Shown: positions 23,325-34,304 of the stretch, piece by piece | Numbering within the stretch: position 1 is the stretch's first letter | Layout: each line of letters starts with the position of its first letter | Assembly: GCA_037043015.1 (NCBI GenBank) | Contig: CM073322.1 | Location: 5,157,601-5,221,600, forward strand | Source: Bryum argenteum | Taxonomy: Eukaryota; Streptophyta; Bryopsida; Bryales; Bryaceae | DNA: 64,000 nucleotides | Direction: 5' to 3' | Translations under genes and position numbers: made by a program | Notes under the pieces: model-generated | What the model saw: the letters and a program-made list of their open reading frames with translations, nothing else | What the model was told of the DNA's origin: nothing | The model's database searches: none

Positions 23325-25264
23325 CATCGTGTATGCCTCTACCAATTTGTATTAGTATGTAATTGACAGCCTATTGATAGAGCTGCTTCATGGTTTGAGA
23401 AAGAATCAACCTGAAAGCGTCGGCGAGCTTTTCTTCTGAAAGGTGCTTTGACTGGTGATGCCACCTTTTCAAGCCATTGTAGTGCATCTTCACTTTTCGA
23501 AGTTACTACATATATCATTCTTTTAGCACTTGCTTGCTCACCTTGTCCACTACATTTGGATGTTAGGAGCGCTGGGTAATGTACGCAGTTCCTGTTGGGT
23601 GAATCTGTACTTGAACCCGTGCAGCTTGCATACGAGTTCGTACAAAATTACCACCGTGAACAGATATAGAGCTTCGTAGTTATGGTATTAAGTATGATGT
23701 AAAGATTCATTTGGTGTGATTACAAGCTGCACATTGTGGTGTTTCTCTTGAGCCACTGATGGTGCAGGGTTGAGGATCGGCGTAATGCCAAGATTCTTCG
23801 CGTATTTACTCGCAATGTGTATTGTGCCTTGCGAAGGAAAAAGAAACAACCCGCATCGCTTGGATCTCAGGTGGAAGAATATCACTACCTTTTCTGAATG
23901 ATGCTTTTCAATGAAATTATTCATTGACAAGGCTTGTAGAGGTACAGTCACAGAGAGCTCACGGAAGACTGCAAGTCCTTATTTCGATATTAGCCCTTTC
24001 ATGCTCTGCTCAGAATCTACCACTGAGTTACTTCAGAGTTCTGTAAACAAGTGAACAATCTGCTGATAAGCACAAGTGACTTGACATGGCCACCTTCGAG
24101 TTTTCACGCATGAACCACGGAGTAAGGTTAAGAACTCTACAACAGGTTGGGTGGCCAAAGTCAATTACTGTACCTGGGCTAGAACCAAGGTTGGAATTTC
24201 AACAATAGGTTGGGTTGATTATTTGGTGTCAAAGTTGAATGAACCTTTTTAAATCAACTCCACACAGTCAAAAACATTGGAAGTTATAACCAATATGGTA
24301 CACTAAAAATTATATTTAGTGTTGGCAACACTAAATACGAACAACAACACCAATTGTCAACAAGGGTAGAATTGTAGCAACTCTAATTGTCAATTCCAAC
24401 ACCAATTGTGAACAATAGTAAGAATTAAAGAATTGAAAAATGAAGAAGTTGACATTTAGTGTTAGATTTTGGTTTGGTGTTAGCCAACTTGCAACTTTGG
24501 TGACTAAAAGGGAGGCTGCCATTAAGATATGGTGGCCCCCCAATACACTATTGTCTACAAGTTGACTAATAGTGTTGGAGCATGATGGTGGGTACTACAC
24601 TAATTGTCATCCAACACTAAATATAATTTTTAGTGTAGTCAGTCTATCGAGATTGTCAAACAAGTACAAATAACGAGATTCAGGTTTTACTGCAAGATGC
24701 AACAGGTACAAATGTGACGAATATCTTGCCAGTTTTGCGCATCAAGGTAAGTAGGGCGATGTAGTTGACTACTCATTCAAGGCTCATTCAATTTCCTGCA
24801 CCAGGCACGTAATCTCAAGGTGTCCTATTCCGCAATGCCATGACGTCCCTTTATTATCTGAGGAACAGAGTTCTTCAGCGGAAGAACTACGATGAACAGT
24901 CAGGAAGTAGACTTAATTTCTATTTATGGGCTTGTCTTGTTCCAATTTGGAGGTCTTGCAGTTCTTCATTACTTTTTTATGTATTTGGAGACTCGATTCG
25001 ACTGTGGTACACCCTCCATAGAATTTTGAGGCGTACATTTGTGCAAAAGCTAGAAATCCATTAAGTTTGTAACTTTCTTTTTCATTGAGACCTGGGCTCA
25101 TAAAAAAAAGGTTGAATCAAATTGAGCACCCTGTAGCCGATCCATTGTTTTCAATATAGTGAGCGTGAACGTAATCTTCAGTTGAGAGCTAAACAAGAGT
25201 AAACTAATGTGACTAATGTTTCGTATCCAAAAATTCCCCTATCTCTAACCATCATCAATTTACA
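23325..25264. other. Spacer downstream of PIG-V
   Basis: It contains the PIG-V 3' flank and the MITE at 24299-24637. Two short in-phase open stretches with splice-like borders (about 24685-24747 and 24806-24841, ending in TGA) were noticed just right of the MITE but are too short to support a gene. Confidence 0.45.
24299..24637. mobile_element. MITE with 25-bp perfect inverted repeats (CACTAAAAAT ends)
   Basis: A 339-bp non-coding element including the flanking TA at each end. Both ends read TACACTAAAAATTATATTTA inward and the match continues through GTGTTGG, perfect on both sides. The terminal repeat is itself an imperfect palindrome (CACTAAA..TTTAGTG). TA on both sides fits Tc1/mariner, whereas the CACTA start resembles CACTA elements, so the superfamily is left open. 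Confidence 0.75.
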
Positions 25265-25488
25265 TCAATCCACGACGAAATGGCACTGTGTATGATTGCC
25301 AGTTTCACAGTGTAATGTGGACATGAATGTGTGCTCATAACGCACTAGCTCCTCCTGTAGTTGATAACCGAACGTCGTGATTGCATTCTCTGTCAGCATT
25401 AATTTCCGATAACGCTCGCTCATCAGCCACAACGGGGGCGAGCCTTCATAAGAATCCCAGTCCGTCAAGTACGGTCCAACCCTGCGTT
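25265..25488 (-). CDS. Possible terminal exon of an unrecognised protein
   Basis: A protein-like open frame on the minus strand ends in TGA at 25265-25267 and follows an acceptor-like CAG (TAACGCAG, 25489-25491). It encodes about 74 residues of balanced composition (DWDSYEGSPPLWLMSERYRK, then LMLTENAITTFGYQLQEELV). No family was recognised and no upstream exon was found. The U2 snRNA gene begins only about 430 bp upstream. It may be the 3' exon of a small gene, a captured gene fragment, or chance. Confidence 0.3.
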
Positions 25489-25717
25489 ACCTCCGCTTTG
25501 GAGTTATAGAAACGGATTAGCTATATCTGAGGATTGAAGCTGTAGGGCCGTCAAACCTAATGTAAATCACAGAAGCGTAACCGGTGCATGTGTGAAACTC
25601 TTGGATACTCAAGCTCGCTGTCGTCGCTTGCAGGCTGAAATTGCAGTTTGGAGTTTGAATTGGAGACTGAAATTGCTGTTTAGGGTTTTAATTGGGTTCC
25701 CTCCTGGTGGGGAGGGA

Positions 25718-25913
25718 ATGAGGGATGCGCCAGCCGAGGAAGTAGTGCAAGACCAAGGCGACGCGCGCGGGGCCGGGCAGCAAGCTACCGGATGGCCCCG
25801 CTCCCAAGAAAATTTAGATTAATATCATGGGGATCGATGATCCCCGTATCAGATATTAAACTGATAAGAACAGATACTACACTTGATCTTAGCCAAAAGG
25901 CCGAGAAAGGTAT
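25718..25913 (-). ncRNA. U2: U2 spliceosomal snRNA
   Basis: Read on the minus strand from 25913 the sequence begins ATACCTTTCTCGGCCTTTTG, the highly conserved U2 5' end. The branch-point recognition region GTGTAGTATCTG and the stem IIa region (CAGTTTAATATCTGATA) follow. A stem IIc hairpin, GGGGATCATCGATCCCC, and a Sm-site-like AATTTTCTTGG come next. The 3' domain contains TTGCACTACT, typical of the stem-loop IV region. The 3' end is approximate, set from the usual length of about 196 nt. The U2 snRNA pairs with the intron branch point during splicing. Confidence 0.95.
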
Positions 25914-25974
25914 ACTTCTGTGGTGGCAGGCTGGCCTTCTTGTACCCGGACTCCATCTGGCACTACACTCTTTC

Positions 25975-25984
25975 AGTATGGGAC
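25975..25984 (-). promoter_or_regulatory. USE-like element of the U2 gene
   Basis: On the minus strand, GTCCCATACT lies about 62-71 bp before the U2 start. That matches the position of the plant snRNA upstream sequence element (consensus RTCCCACATCG), with an imperfect sequence. A weak TATA-like stretch (GGTACAAGAAGG) sits near -30. The spacing fits a Pol II-type plant snRNA promoter. Confidence 0.4.
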
Positions 25985-27330
25985 AAACACCACATTCTTC
26001 CACTTGCCTCGTCGCTACCCATAGAGCTCAAATGTTCAAATTCAAATAATCTTGCCTCAACAAGAGCTCCTCACTTGAACTTCAGCTTTTCTCAAACGCA
26101 CTTTCTATAATCGAGGATTCTCTTTTTTGATCCTCTCTTCTTTAGCTGCAAGCTAGTACAGTACAAATACAAAGACTTGAGAATGTTAGCTTGAAGCAAC
26201 GATCAAAGCTGCTGTGATCGATTTTCTGTTTCGGTACCAATCTTACCAGTGAGGTGCACACGAATCTGTTTAGAGTTGAGATTATCATGGCTGTCTTTTG
26301 ATGCCTGCTACAGCCTCAATGGCAGATTAAGAAACTCAGCATTAGTACATGACGTCGATTTGCAGCTCATCATGCACAGACTTTAACTTGTAGCAATGCT
26401 CGAATACAGCTCTGCTGCGTAAATACCGATATAAAATTACACATGGAGAAAAATAGAGTCAGATTTTTCACAGTGGACACAGCCGCTCTGATCAACTCAT
26501 ATGCGTCATCAAAGATGAGTAAGTCAGGACGGCTGAATCATCATCATAAGTTGTTTTTGCCCGACTTTTGTATGAATGGACAATGATGTCTTCCATGCAT
26601 ACGGCTATTGATGCCTGCAGCAACTCATTTGCATGCAATTATTCTGAGATGTATAACATCATTCATGATGCAATAAATGGATTGAACTTCAGACATCCTG
26701 ACGGATGCCGCAATTTCGGAAGCATGAGTGGGCGTTTTGTCTTTCATACACAGTGTAACTTTTCCCTGGTTTCCCGAATGACTATGACCATGCTACTCTT
26801 TATATCGAACTCACTCTAGCTCACTACCTCTAGGATACGTTACTCTAGCTCACTGTGTGGCCCAAGTATCATTCATATCCGAACTTGTAACTTACAAGTG
26901 AAACATTCATGATTGACTTACTTCTTTAAGTCTTCTCATTTTCTCTTAAACCACAAATTTCAAACAAACGTTGAGTCGTATTCAGTAAATTTGTAGATTT
27001 TTTGAGCCCTGCTTCTTCCCACATTCAAAAATTAGACCCTTTCCCACTCTCAGGTAGCTACGATAGAAATTTCCAATAATTATGACAGGAATACAAGATC
27101 CCAGGCATTCAATCGTGCTTTAAGAAGACTTAGTTTCAATGCAACACGCACGAACATGTTATATTATGAGATGATTCTCAAGATACCCCAGCAGATCAAG
27201 CGACTGATGTCAGCTAGCTACTGCATGGATTCAGTCAATCCGCAAGCACCTCTTGCAGAATACGTTTAACCTACAAAATTGGTGAACAATCTTCCCATGG
27301 CTTTACAACCAGCAAGTTGAGCACGGCAGC
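25985..27330. other. Spacer between U2 and DEP1
   Basis: Nothing coding was recognised. The right end probably includes the DEP1 3' UTR. An open frame at 26568-26819 lacks an ATG start and protein-like features. Confidence 0.45.
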
Positions 27331-30300
27331 TCAGAGCTCGAGGAGAGACTTGATCGTCCGGAAGCCGTGATCCGGAGGCAATGGTGCATTACCAGGGCGT
27401 AGCAACAGTACCGCTTGCAGACCTGCAAGTAGACACGCATCAGACATAGGCCATCCATGGCAATTCAGCATGAATCATCAGGACAGATTGCTTTGTCCGT
27501 GACAGGTTCCTATATTGCAAAGTTGGAGGGGTACGAGGCATTCTCATAGGAACCTTTCATTCGTGACATTCTTCTAACGAAAAATTCTGTTAGTGAGTCA
27601 CCGTCTAAATTTGGCTGCAACCAACACGACGGGAAATCAAGTACTCGCAGGCAATGAGAAGATACGGACCTGCTTCTTTCGCAGCTACAGCTTCAGCAAG
27701 CACGTCGGTGGCGAACGTTATACAACTCGGATGATCCACTCCAACTGTCAGATAAATTTCTTTGTAGCTTTTTGACTCTCTCTTGTTCCTGCAGTTCACA
27801 AATGCAGCAAATGAACGGCTAAACATGTGAATATGACATGGTACGTCGTAGAGGCACCGGCGAATCATTTCCGAGATTATTTTGGCACCCAATTTCTTAT
27901 TCGGAGCTCCGTCTTTCTTAGACGCAGAGGACCTCAAAAGAATGGTACACAGCGGATTCATTACACAACTATGAATGCAATGGAAAGGTAGGTGCTCCAG
28001 AATGATATGTGGAGATAAACCAACGTACCCAATCGTGGTGTCAAAGAAACCCGACAAGAAGACCCGAAGGTCGCCGAAGTTGGTGTTTCCAAAAATGAGC
28101 TTTTGAGCTTCTCGGCTCCCACTAGAGTAGATGTATGTTTTAATGCCTCGTGCCTGCCACTCCTCAAGTGCTTCCGGAACATCGTCGAACACCACACCTT
28201 TCAACTCGCCGGCCTCGTATCCGACTCTCCAAATGTGGCCCTAAAATGAACTCTTCAAGTCAGGAAGCAGTAACAAAAGTGGCCTACGATTCTTAAATAC
28301 AAGAGTGTGTTCAGCACTAAAAAGGCTCATCAAAGATCCGTGAGCTAACGGAGATAGATTGAACTAGGCTAATCCACATACCTGCAGCTCCTTGAGTGCA
28401 GTCACTTTTCGATCAGCTTTAATCATAGCATGCACGTTCTTCTCAAGAGCTGAGATCACAGCTTCCATGCCTTCACTTTCGGATGGTATACCTATGGCCC
28501 CAGGTACATCGTTTCTAAGATCCTCGTGCACCTGAAATCAGACCCGCATACAAACTTTTCACTACATAATAGAACCGGCGAGGATTCCTTCGTATTCACA
28601 AACTAATAATGTTATATGACTTTCATGATCTCCATTTGTCAACTATCAACATTAGCTTCACAGTAACTTTTCAACCTCAACACTTCAATCAGCAATCTTT
28701 TAGAGGTATGTCCGCTAACCTGGTCGCGTAGCAGTTTCATATCATTCTGAGTCTCGGTACTATTGTACGTGGATCTTAAAAAGTTTCCAACATTCGCTTT
28801 CGCGTAGGGAAATAACACTTCAGTCACAAATGAGATAGGCGTTGTGGTGCCCTCGATGTCCAGCACATATACATTCTGCCAAACAGATAAGAACATCATC
28901 ATTTCGGTACATGTAAGAAGTTTGAATTCAATAGAGAGCACGCACAAGACAATGTACCTTCGAAGTTGATGGCTTGTTGCTTGCGGAAGCTGGGAGTGCT
29001 CTTGTTCTTTGAAGAGGGCCGTGTTTAGGATCAGCTGGGTCAAGCCCTAGTTGGTGAAGCTTCAGTGCAGCGTCAAAAAGGTAGTGGTAGCACTCTGCCT
29101 TCACAACACCCAGCACAACTAAAGTGAGCCGTTTTTCTATGAAAGAGCGAAGATTTGTGCAGCTGTATCTACCTATAATACAAATGCAAAGAACAAAACT
29201 CACTAATATACAACGATCCTGCAATTTTCGAACACAATCTCGAAAAAACGTTTCAACCAGCGGCCCAACTAAGTACCTGGGTTTTAGCACTGATCCAAGA
29301 ATCACCCCAGATATATATGCCATGGTTTCTCACGAGGACTGCAGTGGCCTTTGGATATGCTTCCATCTGCACAATTCAAAGGAATGCGAGGTTGGATTTC
29401 AGTCATCCCTTAACCTTAAGAAATAGGATCCCACTAATTTCAGCCACCGAATGTTCAACAATTTCGAACGCGGATCAATGGAGACGTTAACTTGTGTTGA
29501 ATGAAATGAATTTGTGCTTAATGAAATAACGATTCAGGAAGAGTTCAGAGGGAGCTTACAGCTGCTGCTAAAGCATCAGTGAGCTCGTACTCACGGGCTG
29601 AATTCTCAATGATCGGAATTACAAGCGTGTCATAATACCCGTGTCCGGTGATGCCCTTGATCATCTCCATGTGCGTGATCTGTACCCAAATTCATGTCAA
29701 TTACAAAACGACAGCCGAGTGCATTCCTGGAGGTGCATTTTACAAGTACCTCTTCCCAAATAATTTTGAAAAACTGATGAGAACAAGCATACCCGAAACT
29801 CTGTCGCTGTGGGGTCGATCATGGTAGCAAGGCACGACTCCAATCCATGGCTGTGAATTACAGCTCCAGCGTTCCGCATTTGGTAAGCCTGCAATTCAAG
29901 ACGACCATAAGCCCTATAATTATAAAACCTTGTAAAAGTATCCATGACAATAAAACTAACTCGCCCTAAAATCAAATGCAAATGAGCCTGCGTCTATAAA
30001 TCGTCCAGCACCTTGAGGAAGAGAGGGCAGCATTCGGAACACTTGGGAGGCTTGTGTGGTGGTCCCTTGGCCGTTGGAGCTGATAGCACCGTGCCATCAC
30101 CACTCATCACGTACATATCAGATGGCAACATTCTTTCCTTCTGCACACCTGCGCATCACCGAGACCTAATACCCTGAATCTCCATATCACAAAATGTTTT
30201 TATAGGCTTGATAACATCTTACACCTCTTTCCTTTAGTACCCTGAATGCAAAAGTAGAAATCAACAACTAATAACACATTCCGATGTGTACGCTTTTCAA

Positions 30301-30732
30301 GCTCCTAGCAACAGAAACGGAACACAATCAAACAGAAAGAGCACACAAAATTCGTCCATGGAGCAGCTTGCGCACGAGCTCAGCTGGGGCTGGATGAGCA
30401 CCGATCAGGATTCAATTGAGGAAAAGAATACCTGAAGGAGCCATGACAATGAGGCGCTCTTGCACATCGACATCGGGCTCAAGCACCTTCAAAGTGATGC
30501 TTCCGCCAGTACCCGACACCCAACCCTGATTGTAGAAATGCTTGCAAAGCTCAGCGGCCAAGTCTTTGGTCTCGGCAAGTACCGCCGACCGCTGCCCTTT
30601 CTCATTCTCCAACCCCATCTTGCCAAAACCCCACACACGCCAACTGCTGCTACGGAAGCTTGGGACGGAGACAGAGAGCCTGGGGATCAAGGAAAGAGGC
30701 TGCCAGACAATAGAGGCAGCAGAAGCAGCCAT
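27331..30732 (-). CDS. DEP1: Methylthioribulose-1-phosphate dehydratase/enolase-phosphatase, bifunctional
   Basis: Fusion enzyme of the methionine salvage cycle that converts methylthioribulose-1-phosphate to acireductone. Exons: 30732-30432, 30148-30012, 29888-29793, 29679-29560, 29366-29277, 29098-28958, 28875-28720, 28531-28382, 28240-28029, 27788-27670, 27422-27331. They join in phase to 537 aa. The aldolase-II-type dehydratase half has [13 protein letters not shown] and zinc ligands H158, H160 (VIHSHG) and H233 (RNHG). The HAD-type enolase-phosphatase half has [13 protein letters not shown] (D301, E303), YSSGS (435-439) and [12 protein letters not shown]. The N-terminus ([20 protein letters not shown] onward) adds a Ser/Arg-rich stretch before MGLENEKG that looks like an organelle-targeting peptide. 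A start at that second Met would give about 499 aa. The product is the substrate of ARD at 6.2 kb. Confidence 0.94.
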
Positions 30733-32940
30733 GCAAGATATGGGCGCCTGCAAATCATGGCGAGGAATCAGACTTCGTAAGTGATTGCGTTGAATCACAA
30801 GAGTTGAGTCAGTTGGGTGTATGTACCTGGACACTGAGATGAAATGAAAAGCATCATCCTCTGCCTCTCGCAAAGATTCGGCATGAGGGGGGGACGTACC
30901 TCGAAATTACAAACAGATTTGACTATCGCATATTCTGCTGATGGAACAGAGACTTCTCAGCTGATACCTTACCTTGCAAGATTGGCTACAATGCAGCGAT
31001 GCTGATTCGTGTAGAATTGGATGAAGGCTTGAAAGAGATGGATTTGGGGTTCCGAGGTGCGAGATTGAAGTGCAATCGCGTGCTTTCAGGCAGCGAGCTC
31101 GTCTGAAAAAGGGGTGTACCCGAGCGTTTTTGATTGCTGGGTGAGTTTCTTTTTCGCTTGTTTGTTTTGTTTGTTGAGGATATCATGAGTTTGCCCCATC
31201 CAAAAGTACCTTCTCTTTCACACGGTTTTCAACTAAAAATAATTAGAGTTTTACTTTACTCATGTCGTTTCGCTTTCTATCTTCTCTTTTTTCTTGCTAA
31301 AGCATCTACATTGTTTACACTTTGGAGAGTCATGTCATAGGAATTTGAAGTGCACTTTTTGGAAGAGTTGTTGATACTTGAAATTGTGATCTCACTGAGC
31401 TACGCTCACGCTCAAGTATTTCGTTAAATGTTTAACAGTGATGAGGAGGTCCAAAATGATCGATGAGATTACTAAGTAGATTTATTATGTAAGTTTCAGT
31501 AATCAGCAACAAAAATAACTATGTACATCTTATTCAGCAAAAGCCACTATACAACAAAAAAAATTATAAGAAATCGAATTGACAAAATGTGGAATCATTA
31601 AAAAGTACAAAGGGCCACCCAATTGAGTATTATTAAGTCATTTTGAAGTTTCTCATACTTGTACAATTTCTATTGTTTTAAAGAAACAAGGAGGATTCTT
31701 AAAAAAAAAAATTTAATATAACCACTTGAAATCAATAATGTGATAATATTGTATATATAGTGACGAGATCACAAAATTGCATAATACCAAACTATTTCAA
31801 AGTCTATTTTGCAGTCTGCTATCATTATTGTTTCCATGAATTATACGACATATAGTGAAATTGTTCACAAACAAACTTCCTTCATTTTAATTTCATCTTT
31901 TTATCTACTTTGCCCATTAACAACCAATCTAGGAATCTTTTGCAAGTTGTAGTTCTTCCTCCGCACCTTCCAGAAAGTCATTTCTTGCTTCAAAATTCCT
32001 CATATATCAGGAGATATTCACGGTCAAAGTTTGAAAATACTATTTGAAATCTGCCCAGAATTGCCCAAACTTTATTATATGCTCATTTATCTCAAAATGT
32101 GCCCAAAGTAAATAGATTGTAAAAACTTCAAATATTCACCAAAATTTGAGATTTTACTTTTTTTCAAAAAAAAAATTTTAAATTTTTAAAATTTTTCATT
32201 TGTACATTTAAATAAGGTTATACGGCATGATCTCAGCGCTTGGATCTTTCATCTTATTATGAAAAAGGCATGTGAAGAATGATGGGATGAAAGCATTATG
32301 TGGAAATTCAAGCATTTCTTTAGGTTTTACAGGTTGCATGAGGATAAAAACTACATAAATATGTTCCTAACTCCCATAGGAACAAGAATTTGAAGAGTCA
32401 CAACTCAAATTTACTCTTAAAATTAGTTTTTTGGGCTCACAAAAAACTTCAAATCCATTTTGCAACAAGTTATTATTGTTATTATTATTACTATTATTAT
32501 TATTAAATATACTAGGAAGTCCCCGTCGTCCCAACGGAAAGGCTCTTTATATGGTAATTTTAAAAAGTATCCAGTGTATACCATTTCCTCGAAGCCCGTG
32601 TTTTTTTCCTTTTTTTATTTTTATTTTTAAATAACCCAAAAAATATAAAAGAAGGTAGGTAGGTAGGTCGGTATGTTGGTAGGTTGGTACGTTGGTGGAT
32701 AGAAAGGATCGCCGAACAATATTATGTCATAGAAGTAGAAATAGATATTTTCAGCTTTGAATGTCACGATCTCATAGTTGGCAAGGAATTTGAAAATAGA
32801 CCAGGTTGATTATCATTTGAATCTATGCTCTTCGAAACAAGGTACCACAAGCCTTGGCTTTGTGGCTAGGACTCATGGCCCCCAATGAGATGATTGTGAA
32901 TTCTGTTCCCCATGCGGGCGCGGTGCTTACCAATGTAGTC
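30733..32940. other. AT-rich spacer between DEP1 and the Copia region
   Basis: It contains the DEP1 promoter side on the minus strand, then AT-rich DNA. A second copy of the 21.2-kb dispersed repeat lies at about 32308-32468. A TTA/ATT-rich microsatellite lies near 32470-32505, and a GGTAGGTAGGTNGGT run near 32655-32700. A segment near 32515-32590 resembles 54620-54700. No gene was seen. Confidence 0.5.
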
Positions 32941-33070
32941 CACGCAACTATTGTGGGGGTTCCTGGACCTTGTTGTATGGGTACCTCAAAGCCCTTTGGA
33001 GGGATACTATGTCAAATATATTCAAGTCAATTAGTAACTAGCTAGAAACTAGCATAATTATAGTCCACCA
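32941..33070 (+). repeat. 125-130 bp direct repeat, left of Copia
   Basis: Starts CACGCAACTATTGTGGGGG and ends ATTATAGTCCACCA, immediately next to the left LTR. The partner at 40031-40160 abuts the right LTR. By eye I count about 8 substitutions and one 2-nt indel between them. Either it is an unusually long duplication of the target, or the element entered the junction of a pre-existing tandem duplication. Confidence 0.85.
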
Positions 33071-33295
33071 TGTTGAGAATTAATATTCTCACATATGTTC
33101 TCCTTTGTCTTGTAGCTAAATGAGTCACTAGTGTAAGATACCTCCACTAGTTTAGACCTATGAGAGAGAAGTACTATTCATCTTCTCTCTCCTTGTACCT
33201 CCATATAGTTTCCGACAATCTAAGACTCTCTCTTTCGTGTCTATCTTCTTAGTGCTTACTTTGTATTCTCTTTGCTTTCATTTGCATCTTGAACA
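33071..33295 (+). repeat. Copia 5' LTR
   Basis: 225 bp, beginning TGTTGAGAATTAATATTCTC and ending CATCTTGAACA. It matches 39804-40030 with roughly 15 substitutions plus a 2-nt indel. Just inside it is CGTTATCAACACAC, which resembles the initiator-Met primer-binding site common in plant Copia elements. Confidence 0.9.
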
Positions 33296-33309
33296 CGTTA
33301 TCAACACAC

Positions 33310-34300
33310 TCTTTCATAGTTCTTAGTACTAATTTCTTGATACCCTATCTTAGTTATCTCTATTTCTCTTTGATTTTATTGTAGTTTCTAGAAGGAGTTT
33401 TGTTTTAAAACAAAATTTAAGAACAAGTTCTTTCTTTTTTAATCTTCTCTCTTGACTCAAAACTTCCCTTCCCACACTCTAAACTTCCTTACATCTTTTT
33501 CTTAACTTCTGTAAACAAAACTCACAACTTAATTTTGTTGTTTTTCAAACTTCGTTTTTGTCCACTTCTTCTCGTTTTTGTCCACTTCTTGTCGTTTTCT
33601 TCATATTTGGTTTCACTTTATAGTTTCTTACTTGTTTAGTTGTCATTTAGAAGCTATCGCTTTACAAAAGTTTCCTCTACAAATCTCAATTTCCTCTCTA
33701 AACTTCTTCTTCAAACCCTTATTTTATATTATCACATCTAATATCACTACCCCAAAACTTCCTGGACTCTCTTCTCCATCTCTCTCATTTACACAATATT
33801 ACAATATTTCTTCTATTTTCCCTTATTCTGTTACTTCCTACTTACCGTTTTCTACCTTAACTATTTACTAGTTTACTTTCTACGTACACTTTTTACTTTT
33901 ACCTTTACATTTACTTTTGCTTTTGCTATTTTTACTCTTAGTAGTTTTACTTTTTACTTCTTTACTTTTACTAATTATTTTTACTTTTATTATTTTTACT
34001 ATTTTTACTTTAATTGTTTTACTTTTTACTTTTACTGTTTTTTATTTTTATTATTTATTATTTTATCGTATTTTTTACTTTTATCATTTTTACTGTTTTC
34101 TTGTAGTGATTTATGTGTTACCTTCTAAATTTCTTTATTTTCTTCTTACCCTTTACCGTACATTTCTTTAAGTTTATAATTTGTACTTTGTAGATTTACA
34201 TTCTCACTAACTATCTAATATTTTTATTTCCCCACTATATACTAAACTTTATTTAACTTGTTTTTACTTTACACGATCTTTCACTCTATATTTTCAATAA
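33310..34300 (+). repeat. Pyrimidine-rich Copia leader
   Basis: Almost 1 kb with strong T+C bias on the plus strand, including a TTTTTACTTTTACT-type simple repeat at about 33890-34110. It lies between the primer-binding site and gag, so it would be the element's 5' leader. The ORFs in it are products of low complexity and are not called. Confidence 0.6.
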
Positions 34301-34304
34301 TATT

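Noticed and set aside
24685..24842. Two short in-phase open stretches with splice-like borders
   Set aside because: Only about 33 codons in total, no upstream exon, and directly beside a MITE.
33578..34171. Leu/Phe/Thr-rich ORFs resembling membrane proteins
   Set aside because: They come from the T/C-rich simple-sequence leader of the Copia element.
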